Shown in pieces: positions 1 to 10,479 of a stretch of 64,000 bases of DNA. The position numbers and the translations under genes are program-made. Within the stretch, counting starts at the first letter, position 1. Every line of letters starts with the position of its first letter. Location of the stretch: assembly GCF_964355755.1 (NCBI RefSeq), contig NC_092678.1, positions 17,330,922 to 17,394,921 of the forward strand, read 5' to 3'. The notes below the pieces were generated by a model that worked only from the letters and a program-made list of their open reading frames with translations, searched no databases and had not been told where the DNA came from. Source of the DNA: Antedon mediterranea (lineage: Eukaryota; Echinodermata; Crinoidea; Comatulida; Antedonidae).

Positions 1-539
1 ATATACATTATAGATGATAAGCACATAATCAGCGGCGCTTCACAAACTGTAATAATATTATTTGAAATAAAAAGGTTTTAATTGATTTTTAAATTGTTAA
101 TTTATATAGATTATAGTAATCCACATTGTTAATGTTACTTGGCAAATTGCAACGGAAAACGAGCGGTCAGCAAATATTTTCGCATAACATCCGTTGCACT
201 GCCAAACCGACCCTCTAGAAAAAGAAGCCTAAACTATCTTAAAAATAAGACAGATAATCCCAGGAGGCTTTAAATCGATGGTGGGCCTCTTCTCGAGATT
301 ACATTTTTAAAATAAAGAGTGGCTTCTTTTTGATTTGTTATTTTTTGGAGGTGGGCTTCAATCTTTACGAGGTCGGCTAGCCCACATCAGCTCTTGAAAT
401 TCGTTTTTCTTTAAAAAAGAATTTCATCAGTGGGGATCGAGATACAAACAAATAGTATTTGTTTTATATGACCTATGAAATATTCATAATAATAACTTTA
501 TCTTCATTTTAATGAAAAGCGATTATTAATTATAATAAT
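1..539. other. AT-rich flank with GGGCTTCTT/AAGAAGCC motifs
   Basis: No coding region seen. From about 215 the sequence repeats short GAAGCC / GGCTTCTT words in both orientations. A segment near 281 (gggcctcttctcgagattac) resembles one near 1192 on the far side of the minisatellite. The stretch 215-1230 may therefore be a small fold-back-like element around a minisatellite, but termini and target duplication were not resolved. Confidence 0.35.
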
Positions 540-1130
540 ATAGTACGGTATACTTTATCTATCAAATCTTACTTATAACTAATACAACATAACAACACTA
601 ATACAATTTACCAAACAACATCCATGTATAGGTATAATGAAATAAGCCAACATCAATTGAAATATAACAACATCGTATCTACCAAATGTTACATAAAACT
701 AATACAATCCACCAAACTACATCCATAAATGTATAGGTTATATTAATGAAATAAGCCAACATCAATTGAAATAAATACTACATTTCATCTACTAAATCTT
801 ACATAACACTAATACAATCCACCAAACTACATCCATAAATGTATAGGTATATTAATGAAATAAGCCAACATCAATTCTTACATAAAACTAATACAATCCA
901 CCAAACTACATCGATAAATGTATAGGTTATATTAATAAAATAAGCCAACATCAATTGAAATAAATACTACATTTTATCTACCAAATCTTACATAAAACTA
1001 ATCCACCGAAGTACTGTAAATCGATAAATGTAAATGTTTAATATTAATGAAAAAGCCAACATTATATACACTGAAATAAAACAACAACTTATCTACCAAA
1101 TCCACCAAACTACAATGTAAATCAATAAGT
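540..1130. repeat. Minisatellite, about 80-110 bp units
   Basis: A unit with the words ccaccaaactacatc, ataaatgtatagg, gaaataagccaacatcaatt and taccaaatcttacataa recurs about five times. The ccaaactacatc word falls at about 618, 719, 829, 908 and 1018, so spacing varies between 79 and 110 bp through internal indels. The array is bordered by GGCTTCTT-rich sequence on both sides. No coding potential was seen. Confidence 0.8.
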
Positions 1131-2192
1131 TTAACCGTAAAACTTTAAAAAGAAGCTCATGGGCTTCTTCTTTATTAGGGCTCTTGGCTGGGCTTCTTTT
1201 CAAGATTACTTTTACAAATGAGAGGGACTTCGAAATGAATTAGCATGCTGTAAATGTTGTCAATTGCTACTACTGTACAACAATACGGATGTTTTTACAT
1301 TTTAAATATTTGCAGACAAGAAGAAGATACAATGAAAGTGTAAGTGTCAATCCTATCTTTATTGTGTGTTGTGCCTGTGTTTGTATAATTATACTTAACT
1401 AACCGTCACACTTCAGTGATTCTATTGTGATGGGTATCAACACAAGCACAGCACAACCATATGGTTTATGCAAATTAGACCTATTTATTATGTATACTTG
1501 TGCAGTGTTCTTTTGTAATATATGTAGCTTGTTGAGTCGATACAATTACAGCTTAGCCTGAAGTGGACTGAGGTTTAGAGGCTTAAAGAAGGCTAGAGTT
1601 AGAGTGAGGGCTGGATTAAAGGGTTTATTAGAAGCATGAAGATGCTGAATGACCTACAGTAGTAGTATAAGTCTTATGTAGCCCACAGCTCAGCTAGAAA
1701 AAGCACGTGTTTGTATTATACTCACTTTATAGGCATATCATTATATCGTTGTAATTATGGTATAACCAATGGTTATGTATTTCTCAAAATAAAGTTTGTT
1801 ATTTATTTGTAGTAAATCGGATCGATGTATGGATTTCCGGATAGAAACAGAAAGATGGAATTAAAGTCTGCAGTATTGAATATTGTTTTGTGCAGAATTA
1901 CATGAAGTACGGTAGCATTTGGAAAAACAAATCATTGTACAATAAATATATGAGGCTTGATTGTTGTGATAATGAAGTGTTGTAAGGTCATTAATGCAAA
2001 ATCGAAAATGCAATAACAAAAACATTTAGAAAACAATAAACTGTAAAAATGATTGATATAAACACGATTAAATTATTAGTCTTCGTCTGGAAATTTCAGA
2101 GGAAACCTTGTTTTTAAGTTTTACGAGTTGTACACAAAGCGTCATCAACAAACAGTTTATTTCCGCAACACTTACTATGGAAAGCAGAGCAT
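1131..2192. other. Non-coding sequence, nothing recognised
   Basis: AT-rich sequence with AAGAAGC/GGGCTTC words up to 1230 and no convincing ORF, RNA gene or repeat after that. It lies just upstream of the possible signal-peptide exon at 2193 and could hold its promoter or 5' leader, but no specific element could be assigned. Confidence 0.3.
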
Positions 2193-2342
2193 ATGTCTGC
2201 CACTTCCGCTAACCAGAAGCCGATGGCCAGGATGAAAGTATCCGTGGCCATCTTGATTGTAACGTTGTTAACGGAATATGCTTTATCGCATTCTCAGTTC
2301 AGAAATCAGGAGCCATCGTCTGCAGAAGGAAAAAAAACGTAA
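2193..2342 (+). CDS. Possible first coding exon of a secreted peptide
   Basis: A 49-codon ORF with a good signal-peptide profile. Residues 11-15 (MARMK) are basic and residues 16-27 hydrophobic (VSVAILIVTLLT), followed by a small/polar stretch where cleavage is plausible (YALSHS) and a hydrophilic tail. Base composition is less AT-rich than the surroundings. The frame ends in ACGTAA, and the gtaaaa there could be a 5' splice site, making this a first exon rather than a whole gene. A possible downstream exon follows the ttcag at 3126, but its frame was not consistent enough to claim. Neuropeptide precursors and small secreted proteins often begin with such an exon; that role is only an inference. 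It could be a chance ORF. Confidence 0.35.
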   Translation: MSATSANQKPMARMKVSVAILIVTLLTEYALSHSQFRNQEPSSAEGKKT

Positions 2343-3462
2343 AAACAATTATTAAAAATGGAAAGAAAATTAGTTGTTGTTTCCGATAATCATAATGCGT
2401 TTCTTTTCAAACGGGGTAGTGGGATATTCCTGAGGAAATTATCGGCCTCGTTTGGGATTTTTACAATTGCCTATATGTTCACATGCAAACTAGGTAGGCC
2501 TAAGTGCCAAGCCGGTTCACACTGAGCATTTACACGTCACGCGAAAAGATTCGCCCGAAGCTAGACAAAGTTCTATCGATTTCGTGCGTTGCAAATTCAC
2601 CGCTTTAACTGAAAATCCACTGACGTTCAACACAGGCATGGGAACGGTGAGAGGGAGGGCAATTGACCTCCCAAAACTTAAATCATGGGATGGCAAATAA
2701 AAATAGCATTTTAAAGAGATTTCTATTCAACAACATATTCTTATAACTCCTTTCGCTCAGCAATACAAACATGATAATATAATAATAACAGCCAGACCGA
2801 GACAATGCACTTGTCGCGAGAAAGGGATTTCTGTAAAATGCTTCTGAATTTGTAAAACTTAATGGAATTGGTATGAATGTCCTTTTGCCGGTCACATTAT
2901 TGTAACTGCTTAAAAAATATAAAAACTGAAAAAAAAACAAACATTGTTTGTCTATAATATACAGAGAATATATAGAGAGAGATGTAAAGTGTACAGCAGA
3001 ATGAAATAAAAGACCAAAAAAAGGAAGAATAAAATATTACTTAGTTAGGTGGATTGTCAGTGTTAAGGTAAGATAACACAGTGCTGTGTATTCATATACT
3101 ACTGTACATTACCGTAAAATCTTCAGTGCTTCTTGTCGAATCCATCGGACACATCAACTCTCGGAATTTTCCCTTTAATATTTCTTTACATGCTGCAAGG
3201 GTAACTCTCGGCTCGCAGACTTCAATTTTATAAACAAGGCAGCAAATGCGGCGATGATCCGAATGCCTATTTTTGGTGATGTATAAATAAAAACATGATA
3301 GTTATTCACTTTGACCATGGATCAAGAAAAAAATAATAATTTTCCTGAACAAACTAATTTACATCCAAAAATTCAGATTGGTGTTTATGTTTGGTAACTG
3401 AAAACATTTGTTTTTTCCTTTTATTTTTAGTAGTAAACTTTATTAAAACTACAAATGACCTA

Positions 3463-3481
3463 TTTTTTTTTTTTTTTTTTT
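3463..3481. repeat. Poly(T) run, 19 nt
   Basis: Uninterrupted T homopolymer in AT-rich DNA. It could be a minus-strand retroposon tail, but no element body was recognised next to it. Confidence 0.9.
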
Positions 3482-4181
3482 GCCATATCGACATAGTAAT
3501 TCGATAATGATGTCTTACCTGAATATACGTTCGTACTTTTAAGTCGATTTTATTTGGTTAGATTTAAGTTATCTTATATCTTATGCGAAATTCATGTTGT
3601 TAAGTTAATTTGATTGAAGTATGTGACCATTGTGCCAATAACAATATCAATGTAAACTTGACACCGACTTGTAAGTTCATGTTTGTTTATATTAATTGTA
3701 TATATTAATAAATTGCAAACTTTTGACGATGATCTTAGCTTTAAAAAACCATGTTAATACTTACAATTCGTTTATGTTGATCAAGTTTTCAAAAGTACTA
3801 TCTTTGTAATTTTTTAATTCGTTGCCATGTATCAAACTGCAAAAAAAAATATTTTAAAATAAAAATGAGTAAAAGATTCAGTGGTATTAGGTCATGAAGA
3901 CATTTCTCATTCTTATGTCTTTAGTGGTTTACCCTGTACGTTACTAACTTGGACGTAACGCACGGACGCTGTAATACAAAAATAGGTCATCCGAACTGTT
4001 GCTTTTGATTGAAATATATACAGTAGTTCATTTTAGATATTATATCTAAGCATATATTACTATTATATTTACAATAATTTAAACTAATTTCTTTACAAAA
4101 CAGACAGATTTAACTACAAGTTATGACTTCATACTGTAATTTAAATATGATAATATAATATAACATGTATATCTATCCGTG

Positions 4182-4202
4182 CCACCACCACCACCACCAC
4201 CA
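4182..4202. repeat. (CCA)n microsatellite
   Basis: Seven consecutive CCA triplets, perfect, in non-coding AT-rich sequence. Confidence 0.95.
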
Positions 4203-4655
4203 ACCATTAATTAAGGAGATATGAGACTTCAAGTGGTAAATGGCGATCATTTTGAATTTATGTTAATTAACCCAATTTCCTTTTGGTAAACTTTAGATAT
4301 GATGTTCATTTGGACCATATCAAGCAAACAAAACCAAACAAAATTGTTGTTGTTGACTTATCTTTACTGGACAAAGATACAATGACCTCATGGCAATGTT
4401 TTAAAGACGCCGTTGTGTGCTCAAATGCGCGTTCATGTCTATGACCGGGGTGACACTGTGTTAAATATGGCACTGATGTTATGTCATTTTAAAGTAGACT
4501 TAATGGTCAAACATCATATTTAAAAAGAAAGCAATGTAATGTTTAGTGAGAGAAAGGTTGTAGTCAAGAGGCAGGAAACTGCATGGGTTGTTTATTGCCT
4601 TTAGACATAAACAGGTACCACCGTACGAGAATCGGGTGTCCAACGGACGAGTACC

Positions 4656-4973
4656 ATGTGTGTATATCGGGAACAAAGCTATTATAAAGTGTACATATTT
4701 TACAGACTATGTCTACGACACATAATCTGTTGTATGACAAGAATTAATGAATATGAGTCCGATAATTGTACAGAGCATCAAACAACTACATGTGGATTAT
4801 TAAACATTTTGACAAACATGGCGTTTCATACGTATGGTACGTGTACACACTGTATAGAAAACATCGAAACGCGACAACAGAAAAAAGACAATAACAGAGA
4901 CTTGGGACAAGTCTATACAGTATTAACTTACAGTTTTGAAAGTGATGAAGCAAAAGCAGAAAATGCACCTTGA
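4656..4973 (+). CDS. Conserved 105-codon ORF near the unit start
   Basis: A 105-aa ORF that reappears at 45468-45785 in unit 4 with the same start, stop and length and mostly conservative differences. I recognise no family. The protein is cysteine- and tyrosine-rich in its first third and acidic/lysine-rich near the end. Units 2 and 3 lack this segment. Retention of the frame in two copies may reflect coding, or simply recent duplication. It runs opposite to the LRR exons. A random long ORF in a duplicated segment is the main alternative. Confidence 0.25.
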   Translation: MCVYREQSYYKVYIFYRLCLRHIICCMTRINEYESDNCTEHQTTTCGLLNILTNMAFHTYGTCTHCIENIETRQQKKDNNRDLGQVYTVLTYSFESDEAKAENAP

Positions 4974-7025
4974 TCTATGGTAGTTATGACATTATCGTTT
5001 AAATACCTACAGATATTGAAAAAAAAGACACTCATTTCAAACGGATTGATTTAAAACAATATTAATAATAATACTGTACAACAATACAATAAATAGATAA
5101 CCACTACATTTGTCTGCTATATTTCACAGTACAGTTATTTATATTCAGCATTTCAGTGGGCGATTTAGACTTCGTTTGGCACTCGAAACAATGTCAAATG
5201 AAAGGCAAGCTAATTTTTGCCACGAGGAGGTGCAAATCTGAGGGAGCGGAAAATATAAAGTGTACAATTCCAAACAGATATCACCTCAACTTTATTTATA
5301 AAACTTGAAAATCAGAAAAAAAGGAGAGAAGGTAGTGTATTATTTGTTGTTGTTGTCAGATGCCTAAACTCTAGAAAATGATAAATTAAGTTTATCTTAC
5401 GGACGGATAACGCTAATAATAACAATTATTAATTCATAGTTATGCTTTATAGCTTTTTGAGGTTTTTTTTCGTGCACTTAGAAGAACTTATTTAAAGTGC
5501 ATTTTAAGTATTGTTTTTCTTCTAGATTATTTCAGTCATCACAATAGTTATGTTTGTTTTATTTGGAGGTTCAGACTTAAACACAAAGTAGAAAAATGTA
5601 TAAAGTGCACTATGCTGTGTGAAATAAAACTGAAACTGAATGTACGTACCACCACATTAGGTAACCGATGCGCCCTAATTTTGACGTTTTTTATAAGAGA
5701 AAGATACAAACCATGTGTTGCGCGTGCGAATAAAGAACAAGTGCAGCTATTCCACCGTACGGAAGGAAAGATAACCAATGCCTCTCATAATAACATTATT
5801 TTTCATTTAATAATATTTACTAATAATGATAATAACAACTAGATTTGAACTCGTAACTATGGACGAGTTAGGTTATCCGCAGCGAAAATGACACGTGTAC
5901 GTCATACTTTACAATATTGCGCACAGAAAAACGATTATGCCATTGAAAAAATATTAGTGTGCTCTCTATTATATGTCACGTCTAAGTATATAGAGTATAC
6001 ACTATATATCTGTATACGTACTACAACCAGTGCAGAATAGGTGAAAATACCGGGAACCGCTTTTTCATCCAATTTTTACCATGATGATGTCATCAAAATG
6101 AAACACGTAGATAGCAATTTTGGAAGGAAATTATCTGAGCAACAACATATCGTGTTGAAAAAATTTGGATACGTAGAATACGGAAGCGCGCTCTTTTAAA
6201 TGTCATGAACTATGACGCAAAATATGAAATTACGACTTTTATAATTGAACTGGCCATATGATGACGTCACAACATCCGATTCGCATAATTTGTACATGAT
6301 TTCCAGCTTCCAGAAAACGTTTTAATCATGTGTATCACTTTTTATTCTGAGGAGCTATAATAAATTTAAATTTATTGGAATGATGAAAAAAAGTGATCAA
6401 ATTTATTCACGCTTTTGAACATGATGAAGTCATCACAATTTTAAAAATTGTAAATCATGCGAAAGATAATTGATTGACCTAGACAATATAAAAAAATGGT
6501 GGGAAATGGAATATGGATAAGTGGAGATGCGTTCTATTAAATGTGAGGAGCTATGACAAAAGAGACAAAAATCCTATATATTTATATTCGAGTGGCCATA
6601 CGATGACGTCACAATGTCTAGTTAGCCATATTGATACATGATCCGATATCAACAACTCATCTACTTCCAGAATATGTAAAAAAATAAACTTCACCATGTA
6701 GTTTAGAAACTATGACTGTTTAAAAAAAGGCATAATTATGACGATTTATTTTACTTTTTCAGCAAAAACGAGCGCAAATTGTCCAATTCGACGTGCTCGT
6801 ATGACGTGATTTTAAGTCGAAATTGTTTGAAAGCTGGTAAAATTACTAGAAAATGCTGGAAAAACATAAATCACGCGAAAAAAATAACATTTACTAATAA
6901 TGATAATAATAATTATACGAATAGGGCAAAGGGTAAAAAATAAAATAATATGACAATAAGTGTGGTTATATTACAACGAAAATATACTATTTTCAAAAGT
7001 ATGATAAACAAGAGAAGGCACTCAC

Positions 7026-7097
7026 AGTGTTGTCAATGATGTCAAACCATCAAACACATTGGCTGGTAATGTTGTTATTTGGTTATAGGACAACGAT
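7026..7097 (-). CDS. Leucine-rich-repeat exon, unit 1
   Basis: A 72-nt exon on the minus strand, bordered by ttttcag before and gtgag after. Translated with one leading and two trailing bases it gives one complete LRR: LSYNQITTLPANVFDGL, then TSLTTL. This matches the extracellular LRR consensus (L-x-x-N-x-I-x-x-L-P-x-x-x-F-x-x-L). Equal entry and exit phase lets such exons be duplicated or lost without breaking the frame, as in many animal LRR receptors. Near-identical exons occur in units 3 (41947) and, more diverged, 2 (35738) and 4 (47839). No neighbouring signal peptide, membrane or LRR-cap exon was securely found, so the parent protein is unknown. Confidence 0.75.
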
Positions 7098-7239
7098 CTG
7101 AAAACCGAGAAAAATGCAATACATAAGTTTAGTTTTGGATGAATATTCTGTCTTTGCAAAGGATAAAAAATGAAATTATGTGACAATAAGTGTGGTTTTA
7201 TTACAACGAAAATATACTATTTTCAAAAGTATTATAAAC

Positions 7240-7299
7240 AAGTGAAACATTCGAACACATTTGCTGGTAATTGTTGTTATTTGGTTATTGGCCAACCAC
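7240..7299 (-). pseudogene. Decayed LRR exon, unit 1
   Basis: Follows the exon at 7026-7097 at about 200 bp. It starts after a ttttcag acceptor and reads WLANNQITT, then an extra A in the ACAACA run breaks the frame. The last third of the repeat (GLTSL...) is missing and replaced by a short cysteine-containing end before gtttat. The equivalent exon in unit 2 (35955-36013) lacks the extra A, so the frameshift arose after duplication. Units 1 and 3 share it. Confidence 0.65.
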
Positions 7300-7652
7300 C
7301 TGAAAATTGTGAAAAATGTAATAAATAATATATACAGTACCAAGGGATAGGATGATAAAACATTATATATTTTATATATAATTTAGAAAAACAAACAAAA
7401 CATAACAATAAATATCTTATTGTGCTAGCAGAGGTCAAGTCCAATTAGGCGTGTCATTCCAGAAGTGAAACCATTACAAGGTATATACAAGGACATACTA
7501 ATACTTGTTTAATGTTACTTTAGCTCGTATTATCATGTTATTTGCATGTTTTAGCTGTTTTTCATTAACTTCTTCTACATGATATATAATTATGTTTTAT
7601 CTATATTTTACTGTAATCATGTTGTACTTTGCATATCATATGATGACATAGA

Positions 7653-7750
7653 TCAATATCTACGATACAATACAACAGTTAAATGACGATGATCCATGTG
7701 TTCTGCTATATTTTTACGTTTCGTTATGGCCGCCGATGGTGCTACAGTAA
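7653..7750 (-). CDS. Conserved 31-codon reading frame, possible terminal exon
   Basis: A 98-nt segment preceded on the minus strand by an acceptor-like tttaattcag and ending in TGA. It encodes TVAPSAAITKRKNIAEHMD, then about 12 more residues. The frame is conserved near 14046, 36363, 37959, 42574 and 56906, with mostly single-residue changes, and is damaged near 48400. The opposite strand of the same DNA also carries an ORF starting MAADGATVTEL, whole only at 56979-57143. Which strand is coding, if either, is not settled. I recognise no family. Confidence 0.3.
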
Positions 7751-7832
7751 CTGAATTAAATAGTCTTGAGTTCGCATAAACAATGCCAAAATAGAAAAAC
7801 TCAAAAAGAGCAAAAAGAAAGATATTACATTT

Positions 7833-8594
7833 ACAGTAAAGCATAATGGGATAATAGAATACTTCAAGCTCATGAATGATATTCCTATTGAATGGAAGGA
7901 AGTATTGGCACGACATAGATTAGAGAAAGAACAAGTTAATGTTGATATTAAAAATGAATTATTCAAATCAAATGTTAAAACAGGTTTTTATGATAAGTTT
8001 ATATTTGAACTAAAGACAGTGCCAATCTCCCAAGTAAAATGGGAAGCAGAGTTTTTAAATAAGACTATGGTATGGAACAAAATATGGAATAATAAAGTCA
8101 AAGATATGAAACATATGGTAAAAGTTGCGCAATTCAATTTTAAACTTTTACATCGCATACTTGTTTGTAATAAAAGATTACATATTTGGAAATTGTCTAA
8201 AACTAATATTTGCGATAGATGTAAGAATGTGATAGAAAACGAAGAACATATGTTACTTAAGTGTAAAGTGATTAAGCCTGTTTGGAGGAAATTCAATAAT
8301 CTTATTGTTGAATGTTTTCCTAATGAAACGCCAATACATTTGTTTGATATAGTTACTGGTTCCAAAGATAAACTTGTAAATGAGCTAACATCTATCTTTA
8401 CGTTTTGTATATACAAATCCCGCATAAGGCTTAGTTTATTAGATAACATGATGGGTAACGAATCAAAAAGTATCTTGAATATGTTTAAGTTTGAATTAAA
8501 AAATCTTATAGAAAATGAATACGCATGTAATCAGTATAAAGCAGTTATAAAATGGAATGATGTTAAAATTAAATTATTAGAATTCATAAAATAA
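7833..8594 (+). pseudogene. LINE ORF2 C-terminus with zinc-binding motif
   Basis: The frame is open from the truncation point (in frame with the ATG at 7872) to TAA at 8594, about 253 residues. It is the part after the reverse transcriptase core. A tryptophan-rich stretch and a VAQFNFKLLHRIL segment are followed by a zinc-binding motif with C-x2-C (CDRC), HMLLKC and VW, as in the zf-RVT tail of L1/Tx1-type LINEs. The catalytic RT and endonuclease parts are absent. The related fragment at 38287-38863 shares motif order but differs considerably, so they come from different subfamilies or old copies. Confidence 0.75.
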
Positions 8595-9234
8595 GAAAAA
8601 TATAAAACTAGTACAAGCTGTAGTGTAAAACTAACACCTAGACTTATACTAAAACTAATACATGATAGAAATAAATGTATTAGGGTAAAACATAGACTGA
8701 AACACACGGTCAAACATATAAGTAAACAAACTGGTAAATGTAAAGGGCCAACATAGTAAGAAAAGAACTTTAAAGGAATAGAAATAGTGGAATGAAACAA
8801 ATGTTATACAAGGCCAAAACATAAAAAGTAGCATATAATGTGTTTATAATAACTATATTAAACTGATTCGTAAATGTAAATAGGTATATTAATGTGTGTA
8901 TGTGTGTATATATTTGTAACGGATGTAATATAAGGTCAAAAAAAATAAAGAAACAAATTGTGAGTACTGATTTAAGATATAATAAAAGAAACAGCTAATT
9001 TTTAATACATTTCTTAATATAAAGTAAATTTAAATGATAAATAGTCGTACTTTTACTATAACTTGCAATAAACATAAAATGTACGTTTCTAAAGCATACT
9101 TTTACTCTATCGATTTTATGTACATGTATAGATATAGTGCCTTTTTAGCTGTTATATTGAATTGTATTGTTCTTTATTTTTATAAAAATGTATGTATGTT
9201 ATATAATATATATTTGTAAAAGGAATGAATAAAT

Positions 9235-9248
9235 GTGGGTGACCCCAC
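9235..9248 (+). other. LINE 3'-terminal hairpin
   Basis: GTGGG-TGAC-CCCAC, a 5-bp GC stem with a 4-nt loop, seven bases before the poly(A). The LINE tail ending at 39234 has a similar stem at 39202-39217, also seven bases before its poly(A), although the surrounding sequence differs. Confidence 0.6.
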
Positions 9249-10479
9249 GAAAGGGAAAAAAAAAAAATAATTGTTTTTATGAGGAAAAGAGTTAAACTGA
9301 CGTTTTCATGAGAAGAAGATATATAATATTTGTTCCTCGTGCAAAATAAGCTTATTACAACACTATTACACTAAAGCATAAAGTTACACTTAACTATGAT
9401 TTAAAATAAACATAATTAAAAGTATTACACAGTATAGGCCTAATAGTTCACCCGATAAAAATTTCTGATTTGTCCAAATTTCTTTAAAAAAATCTGACAA
9501 ATATAAACATGAAGAAATAAAAACAATGTCGTTAATATACATCAGACGTAAGAATAATGACATCAATTTTCGATAATCATAAGGACGAGTTCTCGAATGA
9601 TTCTCTCATTTGTGCCCATGGAATTGATATCTCCTATGTTCACCTAACTACGGAGGAATTAACGCATTTATATTATGACTACATTAATCATAATGTTTAA
9701 TGATGCTGTGTTATCGAATTTTCTATGTTAATGGAGAAATCGGGATACAGTACCGATAATCAGGTGTGTTAGACCAGAATACGTTACTCCGGCTTAAAAT
9801 GGAGGTCTTTGCTTTAACCACGTTCTGAAATGTGTCTGTAAGATTATGTTAGGCAAAAAAAAAACACCTTGTATACCATAGCAGCCTGGTGTAGAGACCT
9901 ATGTATTGCCTTCGCTAAATCCTTTCTTAAACTTGTTCTCACTTATACCTTCTAGAAGAATGTTATCCATAGATAAAACCCTAATATACTGCTGATTGGA
10001 TTCGTCATATTATAATTGTAACACAATGTGTCATAAGAACTGTTCGTTATACCATGGTAGAGTATGTGGTGCAATTAATTAAAGAATTATATGATTTGTA
10101 AATAGTTTACAAAAAGTGCAACACAGTGTGACGTATTATCTGCTACAATATCTAATGATGACACATTTTGAATAATTATGTAAATTCTCATTTAATAAAA
10201 CACTTATAATAACAAATTACCGTATTAAACGTACAAATCAAAGCATACAAACAATACAGTACCAACGGAAATTACGATAAAAAAGTATCTATTTATTAAT
10301 TTCGAAATACAAAGAAAAAATAACAACAAAATCTCTATATTGTGCCAACAGAGGCCAAAAAGGCTTATGTCCAATTAGGCGTGTCACTCTGACAGTGAAA
10401 CAATTACAAGGTATAATTGATATAATACTAATTTTATGTTTGTTACTTTATCTCGTATTATCATTATTTGCATGTTTTA

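Larger units (their letters stand above)
2343..4554. other. AT-rich intergenic or intronic DNA
   Basis: Mostly AT-rich sequence without a supported gene. It contains a 19-nt T run (3463-3481) and a CCA microsatellite (4182-4202). A tract with ttcag in front and an open frame runs from 3127 to about 3210 and could be an exon; it is not annotated because neither border nor frame is secure. The next recognisable feature is the first LRR array unit at 4555. Confidence 0.4.
7833..9267 (+). mobile_element. 5'-truncated LINE tail (L1/Tx1-like)
   Basis: Interrupts unit 1: sequence matching units 2-4 stops at 7832 and resumes at the poly(A). It contains the C-terminal end of a LINE ORF2 (to 8594), a 3' UTR of about 650 bp, a small hairpin at 9235-9248 and a 12-nt poly(A) at 9256-9267. 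About 50-55 bp of host sequence present in unit 3 (near 42754-42805) are missing at the junction, so insertion came with a target deletion or a later rearrangement. The 5' truncation is the usual outcome of incomplete target-primed reverse transcription. Confidence 0.8.
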
